A stretch of 64,000 nucleotides of DNA from Microbacterium sp. APC 3901 (GTDB taxonomy: Bacteria; Actinomycetota; Actinomycetes; Actinomycetales; Microbacteriaceae), in contig NZ_JASDCU010000007.1 of the NCBI RefSeq assembly GCF_030407765.1, forward strand, positions 92,338 to 156,337, given 5' to 3'. A model generated the notes under the pieces. It was given only the letters and a program-made list of their open reading frames with translations, had not been told where the DNA came from and searched no databases. The position numbers and the translations under genes are program-made. Shown one piece after another: positions 1 through 7,485 of the stretch; within the stretch, counting starts at the first letter, position 1, and each line of letters opens with the position of its first letter.

Positions 1-332
1 CCGATGACGACGAGCACGGCGATCAGGTGGCCCGAGAAGGGGATGGCGCTGTTCGCGAGCTCTCCGGCGCGCTTGCCCGAAGAGGTGATCATGCGCCACA
101 CGTTCAACTGCACCGCGATGTCGACGAGGATCGAGACGAGGATCGCGAACGCGAAGGCGGCCCCCATCGTCGCGGTGAACGTGGCCGTCTGGGTGATGAA
201 TCCGGGGCCGATGGCGCTGGTGGCCATCAGGAAGATCGCGCCGATCACGGCGCTGCGCCCTGCGCGTCTCTTGGCTCCGGCGAGGCGGACTTCGTCTTCT
301 GCGGACAGCGGGGGTGCGGTGTTCTCTGACAT
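1..332 (-). CDS. NRAMP-related membrane transporter (partial)
   Basis: The gene starts at an ATG at 332 and runs off the left edge, leaving 110 residues. A short polar N-terminus is followed by two hydrophobic segments at about residues 28-55 and 57-76 and the start of a third near 101. The first carries IGPGFITQTATFT (41-53), the position of the DPGN metal-binding motif of NRAMP transporters; here the Asp and Asn are absent, so this is an NRAMP-related protein and not a classic manganese importer. Such proteins are often found beside GntR regulators and LamB/YcsF 5-oxoprolinase genes, but those neighbours would lie outside the window. The family call is inference from this fragment. Confidence 0.6.
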   Translation of the reverse strand, partial: MSENTAPPLSAEDEVRLAGAKRRAGRSAVIGAIFLMATSAIGPGFITQTATFTATMGAAFAFAILVSILVDIAVQLNVWRMITSSGKRAGELANSAIPFSGHLIAVLVVI

Positions 333-400
333 TGCGGGGGATTTCCCATCGTCGTTGGTGGGTGTCGAGTGACACCCAGTGTAGAACGGAACGGAGATTA

Positions 401-411
401 TTGTTCAACAA
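401..411. promoter_or_regulatory. GntR/FadR-type operator
   Basis: TTGTTCAACAA fits the FadR-subfamily GntR consensus TNGTNNNACNA at every fixed position. It lies in the divergent gap between the NRAMP-related gene (start 332) and the GntR gene (start 507), so the regulator could control itself and the transporter. Confidence 0.6.
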
Positions 412-506
412 CTTTGTTTCGGTCGCGCTACGAGCGGGTTGCATTCGCATGTTGCCATGGCTTCCTCCTCGAACAATCCGCCGGGCGGGCCGCCTACGAT
501 GAAGGC

Positions 507-1163
507 ATGAACCAGCAGGGCATGCTCGCCGATGCGCTCCGTCAGCAGATCATCGACGGAGCGTTCGCCCCGGGTTCACGGCTGTCGGAGTCCGCCATCG
601 CCGAGCACTTCGGCGTCGCGCGGAACACGCTGCGCGAGGCGTTCCGCGCCCTCTCCGAGCAGGGGCTGCTCGAGCACGTGCCGCACCGCGGGGTCTCCGT
701 GGCGTCGCCCTCGATAGCCGACGTCATCGACATCTACCGCGCCCGTCGGGTCATCGAATGCACCGCGCTCCTGCACTCCGAGCCCGAGCACCCCTCGGTG
801 CAGCGGATGCAGCAGGCGGTGCTCGCCGCAGAGGCGGCCGCCCGGGACGCGCTCCTCGACGACAGCGAGACCTGGCATGCGGTGGGCAGCGCGAACATGG
901 CGTTCCACGTCGCCCTGGTCGATCTCGCCGACAGCCCGCGACTCGCCCGCACCTATCGCGACCTCGCCGCCGAGCTGAGACTGGCGTTCCTGAAGATCGA
1001 CGATCCCCGAGCGCTCCACGAGCCGTTCGTGCGCAAGAACCGCGCCGTGCTCGACACCTTCCTCGCGCGCGGTGCGCAGGAAGGTGCGGCCGAGCTGGAG
1101 CGCTACCTCGTGCAGTCGGAGCGCGTCGTGCTCGGAGCGTTCGCTCGGATGCAGCTGGGGTGA
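507..1163 (+). CDS. GntR-family regulator, FCD (FadR) type
   Basis: This 218-residue protein has an N-terminal winged helix (residues about 5-70, with the recognition segment FGVARNTLREAFRALSEQGLLEHVPHRG) followed by an all-helical FCD effector domain, the usual layout and length of the FadR subfamily. I chose the ATG at 507 because the winged helix then starts at residue 5; an open frame upstream lacks a domain. It is divergent from the NRAMP-related transporter, with a matching operator between them, and is therefore probably the local repressor, responding to a carboxylate-like ligand. The ligand is unknown. Confidence 0.85.
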   Translation: MNQQGMLADALRQQIIDGAFAPGSRLSESAIAEHFGVARNTLREAFRALSEQGLLEHVPHRGVSVASPSIADVIDIYRARRVIECTALLHSEPEHPSVQRMQQAVLAAEAAARDALLDDSETWHAVGSANMAFHVALVDLADSPRLARTYRDLAAELRLAFLKIDDPRALHEPFVRKNRAVLDTFLARGAQEGAAELERYLVQSERVVLGAFARMQLG

Positions 1164-1171
1164 CACGACCG

Positions 1172-1190
1172 GCGGTCGACGGCCGACCGC
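1172..1190. terminator. hairpin between convergent genes
   Basis: A 7-bp stem (GCGGTCG/CGACCGC) with a 5-nt loop sits between the convergent GntR and TetR genes. There is no clear U-tract, so termination is inferred from the position. Confidence 0.4.
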
Positions 1191-1197
1191 GGCGCGA

Positions 1198-1863
1198 TCA
1201 TTCCTCGTCGCGCAGGGCCCCGGAAGCTCTCGTCCTCGCGTCAGGATCGCGCGGGGCGAGTGTCAGCGGAAGCGGTGCCTCAGGCTCGGGCAGGCCGTAG
1301 AGGCGGCGCACCCAGCGTCGCGCGTCTTCGAGCGGATAGGTGTCGCCATAGACGGCGTACTTCATGAAGACGCCCTCGAGGGTGGTGCGCAGCATGATCT
1401 CCTCGAGCGGAGGATCCGCAGCCCCCCTCTCGCCGAAGATCGCGCGCACGGCGTTCTCCGACGCGATCGCCTGCTCGATGAACCGTGTCTCCGCCTCGGC
1501 GAACATGCGGTGCGTGCCGGGTTGCTGCTGCATCGCGAAGACCGCTCGCTGCAGCGGCAGTGCGAAGCCGGCGGCCGCGAGCGCACCGTCGATGATCCCC
1601 GCGAGACGGAGATCAGCAGGACCCTCGACCTGAGGGATAGCGAAGAGCGCCTCGTACCAACGATCGATCACCGCCGCGACGAGCTGCTCCTTGCCGCCGA
1701 AGTGATAACTGACGAGCCCCTGGGCGACCCCGGCATGCCGCGTGATCTCGGCGATGCTCGCCCCCGGGACCCCGCGCTCGGCGAACAGCTCGATCGCTGC
1801 CCGCAGGATGGCTTCGCGGGATCGTTCTCGCGCGGCCCGGTTGTGTTCGAGTGAACGTGCCAT
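1198..1863 (-). CDS. TetR-family transcriptional regulator
   Basis: A 221-residue protein with a TetR DNA-binding domain at about residues 10-57 (SREAILRAAIELFAERG, then the helix-turn-helix GASIAEITRHAGVAQGLVSYHFGGKEQL) and a divergent helical C-terminal ligand domain. I took the ATG at 1863 (MARSLEHN) in preference to one seven codons upstream. It is divergent from the DUF1266 gene, and the gap holds an imperfect palindrome that is its likely operator. The ligand and regulon are unknown. Confidence 0.85.
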   Translation of the reverse strand: MARSLEHNRAARERSREAILRAAIELFAERGVPGASIAEITRHAGVAQGLVSYHFGGKEQLVAAVIDRWYEALFAIPQVEGPADLRLAGIIDGALAAAGFALPLQRAVFAMQQQPGTHRMFAEAETRFIEQAIASENAVRAIFGERGAADPPLEEIMLRTTLEGVFMKYAVYGDTYPLEDARRWVRRLYGLPEPEAPLPLTLAPRDPDARTRASGALRDEE

Positions 1864-1921
1864 TCGTGTCCCGCTCCCCAGCATCGGACGACTTCGATTT
1901 CTCCCCCCGGACCCTATATAT

Positions 1922-1947
1922 TAGCGATTGAATAGTTGTTCAAGCTA
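1922..1947. promoter_or_regulatory. candidate TetR operator
   Basis: Arms TTGAA (1928-1932) and TTCAA (1939-1943), flanked by TAGC and GCTA, form an imperfect palindrome in the divergent TetR/DUF1266 gap. A TATATT element just beside it could be a -10 box. Confidence 0.4.
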
Positions 1948-1980
1948 TGAGTGCCCCCAGCCCTCACCCTCAGGAGTGTG

Positions 1981-2796
1981 ATGAGCACCACAGGACGGTT
2001 CGCGCGGCCCCAGAGGCTTGCGGCCTCCGAGCTCTTCTCCACCACCGACACCGAGGCGACGGAGATCGCGCTGGGCCTCCTGCAGATCACCAGCCTGCCG
2101 TCGGGCCCGTGGAACGATCCGACGGCCCCCGGCCTCGGAGACGACGAGAAGGCGCTGCTCGCCGAGCAGTGGGGCATCCACGATCGCGGGGACTGGCTCG
2201 GCACGATCGACCACCTCACCACGGTGCGACGACGACGGCATGTCTGGATGCTCCATCTCTCCGTCCGCAACGACCTGCACATGGCCCTCGGGCGGGTGCC
2301 GACGGCGAACGAATGGCTCGACACGATCGCGGCCGAGGGTGGAGACGAGCGCGACGCGCGGCCGTTCGCCCGCGGCATCGAGCACATCGAGCAGGAGGTG
2401 CGCAAGCGAGTCGGCAAGGAGGTCGTGACGCCCGACCTGTTCGTCCGCACCCTCGACGCGTACGCACTCGGCCAGGCCGTGGCGATGACGACCTGGGGTG
2501 TGGCGCTCGGGTACGCCGACGTCGCCGAGGCGCGTCGGATCATCCACCGGATCAGCGTCGAGACGAGGCCGTCGTTCGTGTCGTGGACCGACTTCGGCCT
2601 GAGCTACATCGCGGGATGCGTCATGCGCTGGAGCGACGGCACCCTCGACGAGGACTCGTTCGAGAAGTACGGCGACGTCTGCGGCGAGTTCGCGGCAGCA
2701 GCGAGCGCCAAGCGTCACGGCCCGTGGGCGACACTGCCGTGGCCTGCACCCATCGATCAGCGATCCCTGCGCCAGCACCAGTATCGGATCGGCTGA
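1981..2796 (+). CDS. DUF1266 domain protein
   Basis: A 271-residue soluble protein without signal peptide or membrane segment. It shows the DUF1266 layout: an N-terminal LLAEQWGIHDRGDWLGTIDHL segment and a later block (WGVALGYADVAEARRII, then FVSWTDFGLSYIAGCVMRW) that matches the family's conserved Trp and Ser-Trp positions. The ATG at 1981 is preceded by AGGAG at 1972-1976. The family's function is unknown; in enterobacteria its members are YbeU and YbeR. Being divergent from a TetR regulator suggests regulated expression. Confidence 0.75.
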   Translation: MSTTGRFARPQRLAASELFSTTDTEATEIALGLLQITSLPSGPWNDPTAPGLGDDEKALLAEQWGIHDRGDWLGTIDHLTTVRRRRHVWMLHLSVRNDLHMALGRVPTANEWLDTIAAEGGDERDARPFARGIEHIEQEVRKRVGKEVVTPDLFVRTLDAYALGQAVAMTTWGVALGYADVAEARRIIHRISVETRPSFVSWTDFGLSYIAGCVMRWSDGTLDEDSFEKYGDVCGEFAAAASAKRHGPWATLPWPAPIDQRSLRQHQYRIG

Positions 2797-2809
2797 GGGC
2801 CCGAAGACC

Positions 2810-2854
2810 CACGGATGCGGACCGACCTGGAGGGGCGTATGGTCCGCATCCGTG
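2810..2854. terminator. bidirectional terminator-like hairpin
   Basis: A perfect 14-bp inverted repeat (CACGGATGCGGACC and its complement) with a 17-nt loop lies between the convergent DUF1266 and cebR-like genes. Confidence 0.55.
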
Positions 2855-2891
2855 TTCGACCGTCGCGACCGCCGAGCCGTCGCTCAGGCGT

Positions 2892-3887
2892 CTACGACGA
2901 GGCGCGCACCACCAGCTCGGTCGGCAGGATCGTCGTGTGCGCGGGGTCGCGACCGGCGAGACGCGAGAGCAGCACTCCGGCCATCGCCTCGCCCTGCGCG
3001 TACATGGGCTGCCGCATCGTGGTGAGCGGCGGGTCGGTGCTCAGAGCGACGGACGAGTCGTCGAACCCGACGAGCGCGACGTCTTCGGGAACACGGATCC
3101 CGGCTGAGCGGAGCGCGGTGAGCGCACCGCGGGCCATGAGGTCACTGGCGACGAAGATGGCGTCGGGGCGCCCCTCGGCCAGGATGCGGCGTGCGGCATC
3201 CGCTCCACTGACCTCGCTGTAGTCACCTGCCTCTTCGGCGAACGGCGAGAGACCCGCGTCAGCCAGCGCGCTGCGGAAGCCCTGCACGCGGTCGACGGAC
3301 GAGACCATCGTCATGGGCCCCGAGATCGTCGCGATGCGCGTGCGGCCGGTCTCGATCAGATGCCGGGTGGCCGCGCGGGCTCCGGAGACGTTGTCTACGT
3401 CGACCACGTAGTCGCCCTCACGGATCCGCACCGGTCGTCCACCCCAGACCACCGGCACGGCGTCGGCGACGCGGTCGATGAACGCATCGCTGGTGTGATG
3501 CGACACGATGAGTGCGCCGTCGACACCGCCGTTGCGCACGAAGCTCGTCATCTTGTCGCCGGGGTCGTCGCTGGCGATGAGCAGGTTGAGCAGGTAGTCG
3601 GATCCTCGGAGCGCACCCGTGATGCCCGCGACGATCGCCGCGAAGAACGGGTCGCCGAAGAAGCGCGTGGTGTCTTCGGGCACGATCAGGGCTATCGCAT
3701 GAGTCTGCCTCGACGCGAGCGACCGCGCCGCTCGGTTGGGCACGTAGCTCAGCCGCTCGATGGCGCGCTTCACCGACTCGAGGGCTTCAGGACTGACCGC
3801 CGTCGAGCCGTTGACGACGCGCGACACCGTCGACCGTGAGACTCCTGCGGCCGATGCCACCTCTTCGATGGTCGCTCGTGATGACAC
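2892..3887 (-). CDS. cebR: LacI-family repressor, CebR/CelR-like
   Basis: A 331-residue LacI-family protein: helix-turn-helix at the N-terminus (ATIEEVASAAGVSRSTVSRVVNG, residues about 4-26), hinge helix (PNRAARSLASRQ) and a periplasmic-binding-protein-like ligand domain. The GTG at 3887 is chosen because GGAGGG sits 6 nt upstream and the HTH follows at once. It is the last gene of the cebEFG-bglC set. The promoter of that set carries two copies of the box bound by CebR of Streptomyces and CelR of Thermobifida, which release DNA on binding cellobiose. The CebR assignment rests on that box and the neighbours; no operator lies directly upstream of this gene. Confidence 0.8.
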   Translation of the reverse strand: MSSRATIEEVASAAGVSRSTVSRVVNGSTAVSPEALESVKRAIERLSYVPNRAARSLASRQTHAIALIVPEDTTRFFGDPFFAAIVAGITGALRGSDYLLNLLIASDDPGDKMTSFVRNGGVDGALIVSHHTSDAFIDRVADAVPVVWGGRPVRIREGDYVVDVDNVSGARAATRHLIETGRTRIATISGPMTMVSSVDRVQGFRSALADAGLSPFAEEAGDYSEVSGADAARRILAEGRPDAIFVASDLMARGALTALRSAGIRVPEDVALVGFDDSSVALSTDPPLTTMRQPMYAQGEAMAGVLLSRLAGRDPAHTTILPTELVVRASS

Positions 3888-3943
3888 GACTCTCCCTCCG
3901 TCCGGCGGCGAAGCCGGATGCTCCCTGTTGCCGCCGCCCGGCG

Positions 3944-5374
3944 TCAGAGAGCGCGAGCGGCGATGATGCGAGCGTACTCCCGACCGGAGTCCTTCAGACT
4001 CCGCTCCTGGGTGTCGTAGTCGACGCGCACGATGCCGAAGCGCTTGTCGTAGCCCCACGCCCATTCGAAGTTGTCGAGCATCGACCAGTAGAAGAAGCCG
4101 CGGACATCGACTCCGGCATCCGCCGCGTCGAGCACGGCAGCGAGATGCAGACGCAGGAATTCGGTGCGGTCGGCATCGTGAACGCGCGTCTCGCCGTCTT
4201 CGACGACCGCGACGTCGTCGTATGCGGCGCCGTTCTCGGTCATGTAGAGCACGGTTCCCGCGGGCTGGGCGTACTCGGTCCAGACGCGCTGCAGCAGGCG
4301 GGTCAGCCCCTCGGGCTGCACCTCCCAGTTCTGGGCGGAGCGCGGCAGGCCGCGCTCGACAGCGTAGATGTCGTGGCTCGACGGGTAGGGACTGCGGGCG
4401 GCCCGCCCGGTCGCGGGCCCTCCGCTGACGGGCATCTCCGCCGGCGCCGTGCCGGACACGAAGTCGCCGTGATAGTAGTTGACGCCCTGCGTGTCGATGC
4501 GTTGCGAGATCGTCTCGAGGTCGCCGTCGTGCACGGCGTCGACGAAACGCGCCACAGCGTCAGCATCCACTGCCCTGATGTCCCTGATGATGTCGTCCGG
4601 GTACACCCCGCGGTAGATCGGGTCGAGGAACCAGCGGTTGAACTGGCCGTCGACTCGGCGAGCAGCGTCGACGTCTGCCGGGTTCGTCGGGTCTGCGGGG
4701 TCTGCGACCGTGTGGTTCAGGGTGATGCCGAGGTTCAGGCTCGCATCCCGGCCACGCAGCTCACGCACCGTCTCTCCGTGGGCGAGCAGCAGGTGGTGCG
4801 CCGAGAGCAGCCCCTCGGCGACGCTCGTGTGACCCGGGGCGTGCTCGCCGCCGGTGTAAGAGAGGAACGACGAGCACCACGGCTCGTTCAGAGTGGTCCA
4901 CACGTTCACGCGGTCGCCCAGCGCGTCATGCATCGTGCCCGCGTACTCGAGGAAGCGACCGACCGTGTCGCGGTTGGTCCAGCCGCCGGTCTCCTGCAGC
5001 GCCTGCGGCATGTCCCAGTGATACAGGGTCAGCCACGGCAGGATGTCGTTCGCGAGCAGCTCGTCGACCAGGCGCTCGTAGAAGTCGACGCCCTTCGCGT
5101 TGACCGCACCGCCGTCGGGACGCACCCGCGACCACGAGGTCGAGAAGCGGTATGTCTGCAGACCGAGCTCCTTCATGAGCGCGACGTCCTGCGGGTAGCG
5201 GTGATAGTGGTCGCATGCCACGTCGCCGTTGTCGCCGCCGATCACTGCACCGGGCTCGCGGCTGAAGGCGTCCCAGATCGACGCGGTGCGCCCGTCTTCG
5301 AAAGCGGCCCCCTCGATCTGGTACGCCGCTGTCGCGGCGCCGAACAGGAAGTTCTCGGGGAAGGCACGGGTCAT
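3944..5374 (-). CDS. bglC: GH1 beta-glucosidase (cellobiase)
   Basis: A 476-residue cytoplasmic GH1 enzyme hydrolysing beta-glucosides such as cellobiose to glucose. Visible landmarks are the N-terminal FPENFLFGAATAAYQIEG, the acid/base Glu164 in TLNEP, the nucleophile Glu380 in YMTENG and the aglycone-side FEWAWGY near the C-terminus. There is no signal peptide. The ATG at 5374 is preferred because GAAAGG lies 9 nt upstream; an ATG at 5383 overlaps the permease stop codon (ATGA) but has no spaced ribosome site. It follows cebG by 5 nt, so imported cellodextrin would be cut inside the cell. Confidence 0.9.
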   Translation of the reverse strand: MTRAFPENFLFGAATAAYQIEGAAFEDGRTASIWDAFSREPGAVIGGDNGDVACDHYHRYPQDVALMKELGLQTYRFSTSWSRVRPDGGAVNAKGVDFYERLVDELLANDILPWLTLYHWDMPQALQETGGWTNRDTVGRFLEYAGTMHDALGDRVNVWTTLNEPWCSSFLSYTGGEHAPGHTSVAEGLLSAHHLLLAHGETVRELRGRDASLNLGITLNHTVADPADPTNPADVDAARRVDGQFNRWFLDPIYRGVYPDDIIRDIRAVDADAVARFVDAVHDGDLETISQRIDTQGVNYYHGDFVSGTAPAEMPVSGGPATGRAARSPYPSSHDIYAVERGLPRSAQNWEVQPEGLTRLLQRVWTEYAQPAGTVLYMTENGAAYDDVAVVEDGETRVHDADRTEFLRLHLAAVLDAADAGVDVRGFFYWSMLDNFEWAWGYDKRFGIVRVDYDTQERSLKDSGREYARIIAARAL

Positions 5375-5379
5375 AGGGG

Positions 5380-6270
5380 TCATCCTTTCACCGCGCCCGC
5401 CATGATGCCACTGACCAGCTGACGTCCTGCGACGACGAAGAGGATGAGCAGGGGGAGGGTCGCGAGCACCGCGCCGGCGAGCACGATGGAGTAGTCGATG
5501 TAGTAACCGGACTGCAGCTGGCTGAGCGCCGTCTGCAGAGTCGGGTTCTGCGGGGAGAGCACGATCAGCGGCCACAGGTAGTCGGTCCACGCCGTCATGA
5601 AGGTGAACAGGCCGAGGATCGCCATGGCGGGCCGCGCCGCCGGGAGGCCGACGGTGAGGAACGTGCGGAACTGGTTCGCACCGTCCATGCGCGCGGCCTC
5701 GATCAGTTCATCGGGGATCACGTCGACCAGATACTGGCGCATGAAGAAGACGCCGAAGGCGGTGACCAGGGTCGGCACGATGACCGCACCGATCGAGCCC
5801 GTCCAGCCGAGCTCGCGCATGAGCATGAAGAGGGGGATGATGCCGAGCTGCGTCGGGATCGCCATGGTCGCGATCACGAAGATCATCAGCCCGTCGCGGC
5901 CCTTGAAGCGCAGCTTGGCGAACGCGTACCCGGCGAGGGTCGAGAACGTCACGACCGAGATCGTGATGATGCCCGAGATGAGGAACGAGTTCCCCAGCGC
6001 CAGCCAGAACGGGATCGCATCGAACACCTTGGCGGCGTTGGTGAAGAAGTTGCCACCGGGGATCAGCGGCAGTGTCTCGCCGCGCGTCGAGTTCGTGCCG
6101 CTCGCCACGACGACCGACCACCACAGCGGGTAGACGCTGCCGATGATGAATGCGGCGAGCAGGCCGTAGGTGAGGAAGCCGGGACGGCTGCCGATTCCGG
6201 CATTCCCTCCGACGGCGCCACGGCGCCTGCGGATCTTCTCGGGGACGCTCAGCGCCTGGGTGGCGGTCAT
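5380..6270 (-). CDS. cebG: sugar ABC transporter permease (MalG/CebG type)
   Basis: A 296-residue inner-membrane permease with six predicted transmembrane segments and the ABC-permease EAA loop near residues 190-209 (ELIEAARMDGANQFRTFLTVGLP). It is the second permease of a carbohydrate (CUT1) importer for cellobiose or cellodextrin. Its ATG overlaps the stop codon of the first permease by 4 nt, so translation is probably coupled. No ATPase gene is in the operon; CUT1 systems of actinobacteria usually share the distant MsiK ATPase. Confidence 0.88.
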   Translation of the reverse strand: MTATQALSVPEKIRRRRGAVGGNAGIGSRPGFLTYGLLAAFIIGSVYPLWWSVVVASGTNSTRGETLPLIPGGNFFTNAAKVFDAIPFWLALGNSFLISGIITISVVTFSTLAGYAFAKLRFKGRDGLMIFVIATMAIPTQLGIIPLFMLMRELGWTGSIGAVIVPTLVTAFGVFFMRQYLVDVIPDELIEAARMDGANQFRTFLTVGLPAARPAMAILGLFTFMTAWTDYLWPLIVLSPQNPTLQTALSQLQSGYYIDYSIVLAGAVLATLPLLILFVVAGRQLVSGIMAGAVKG

Positions 6271-7373
6271 CGCGCGTTCTCCTCAGTCGTGGTGGCGATC
6301 GTCGTGCCGGCGGCTGCGGCCGACGCGGCGGCGGTCGCGGCGGTGCGTTCGCGCCGGCGCGCAGCGCGGTTCTTGGGGGCATCCCCTGTCGAGATCCGCC
6401 TCGAGATCAGGAAGTTGATCACACCGATGCCCACGATGAGCAGGAACAGCAGGATCGCCACAGCGGATGCTTCGCCGAGGTCTCGCCGGAAGAAGGCGAG
6501 CTCCCAGAGGAACAGCACGGTCGTCTGGAACTGCCGGTCGCTTCCGCCGATGCCGCCGGCGGTCGAGACGTCGAACAGACGGGGCTCGGCGAAGATCTGC
6601 AGACCGCCGATCGTGGCCGTGATGATCACGAAGATCAGCGTCGGGCGGATGGTGGGGATCGTGATCGAGAAGAAGCGACGGGCCGCTCCAGCGCCGTCGA
6701 GCGCGGCGGACTCGTAGAGGTCTCGCGGCACCGCCTGCATGGCGGCGAGCAGGATGAGGGCGTTGTAGCCGGTCCAGCGGAAGTTCACCATCACCGCGAT
6801 CGCCAGGTGCGACAGCGCGGTGTCGTGCTTCCACTCCTGATCGGCGATGCCGATCAGGTTCAACAGGTTGTTGGCGAGACCGTCGGCCTCGTTGAAGATG
6901 CTCGAGAAGATGATGGCGACCGCGACCGGTGTGACGACGAACGGGATGAGGATGCTCATCCGCCAGAAGGTCGGGGCTCGGAGGCCGCGGTCGAGCAGGT
7001 AGGCGATCACCAGGGCCACCGCGAGCTGCGGGATGGCGGACAGCAGGAAGATGCTCAGGGTGTTGACGATCGAGTTCCAGAACATCGCGTCGCCGAGGAT
7101 CTCGACGAAGTTCCCGGCGCCGATGAACTCGCCCTGCCCCTTGAGCAGGTCCCACTCGTGCACGGCCACCCACACCGTGTAGAGCAGCGGGAAGAACCCG
7201 ACCAACCCGAACAGCAGGAAGAACGGCGAGATGTAGAAGTACGGGGAGGCGTTCTGGTCGAACCGCGAGAGGCGGTGCCGCCAGGGACGCCGGCCGCCGG
7301 CATTCGTCTTCGGGGTCTTCGCGTTCTTCGACGACGCGGTCGTCGTCTCTGAGCGCTCATGCGTGAGGGTCAT
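6267..7373 (-). CDS. cebF: sugar ABC transporter permease (MalF/CebF type)
   Basis: A 368-residue permease with a long polar N-terminus (about 45 residues), six transmembrane segments beginning at YFYISPFFLLFGLVGF, an EAA loop (LYESAALDGAGAARRFFSITIP) and a charged, Ala/Thr-rich C-terminal tail of about 45 residues. It pairs with the MalG-type protein to form the membrane channel. It is separated from the binding-protein gene upstream by a gap of 112 nt containing a strong hairpin, which would allow less permease than binding protein to be made. Confidence 0.88.
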   Translation of the reverse strand: MTLTHERSETTTASSKNAKTPKTNAGGRRPWRHRLSRFDQNASPYFYISPFFLLFGLVGFFPLLYTVWVAVHEWDLLKGQGEFIGAGNFVEILGDAMFWNSIVNTLSIFLLSAIPQLAVALVIAYLLDRGLRAPTFWRMSILIPFVVTPVAVAIIFSSIFNEADGLANNLLNLIGIADQEWKHDTALSHLAIAVMVNFRWTGYNALILLAAMQAVPRDLYESAALDGAGAARRFFSITIPTIRPTLIFVIITATIGGLQIFAEPRLFDVSTAGGIGGSDRQFQTTVLFLWELAFFRRDLGEASAVAILLFLLIVGIGVINFLISRRISTGDAPKNRAARRRERTAATAAASAAAAGTTIATTTEENAR

Positions 7374-7408
7374 GGCTCTTCCTTGGTCCTGGTCCGGGCG
7401 TCCGAGGT

Positions 7409-7469
7409 GCTCCGGTCGCAGCCCGTGCCGCCCCCGTGAGGGCTGCGCGGCACGAACTGCGACCGGAGC
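7409..7469. repeat. long-armed inverted repeat inside the ceb operon (arm family GGTCGCAGTTCG)
   Basis: Arms at 7409-7431 and 7447-7469 match at 21 of 23 positions and share the core CCGGTCGCAG...CGTGCCGC. The same arm sequence recurs at 14397-14459, after the alpha-glucosidase gene. It may act as a partial terminator or an mRNA-stabilising stem behind the binding-protein gene. Confidence 0.75.
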
Positions 7470-7485
7470 GGATGCGGTGGAAGGG

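Noticed and set aside
3836-5422. 528-residue plus-strand open frame over the GH1 gene
   Set aside because: The minus strand encodes a full GH1 enzyme with both catalytic Glu; the opposite frame has no recognisable motif.
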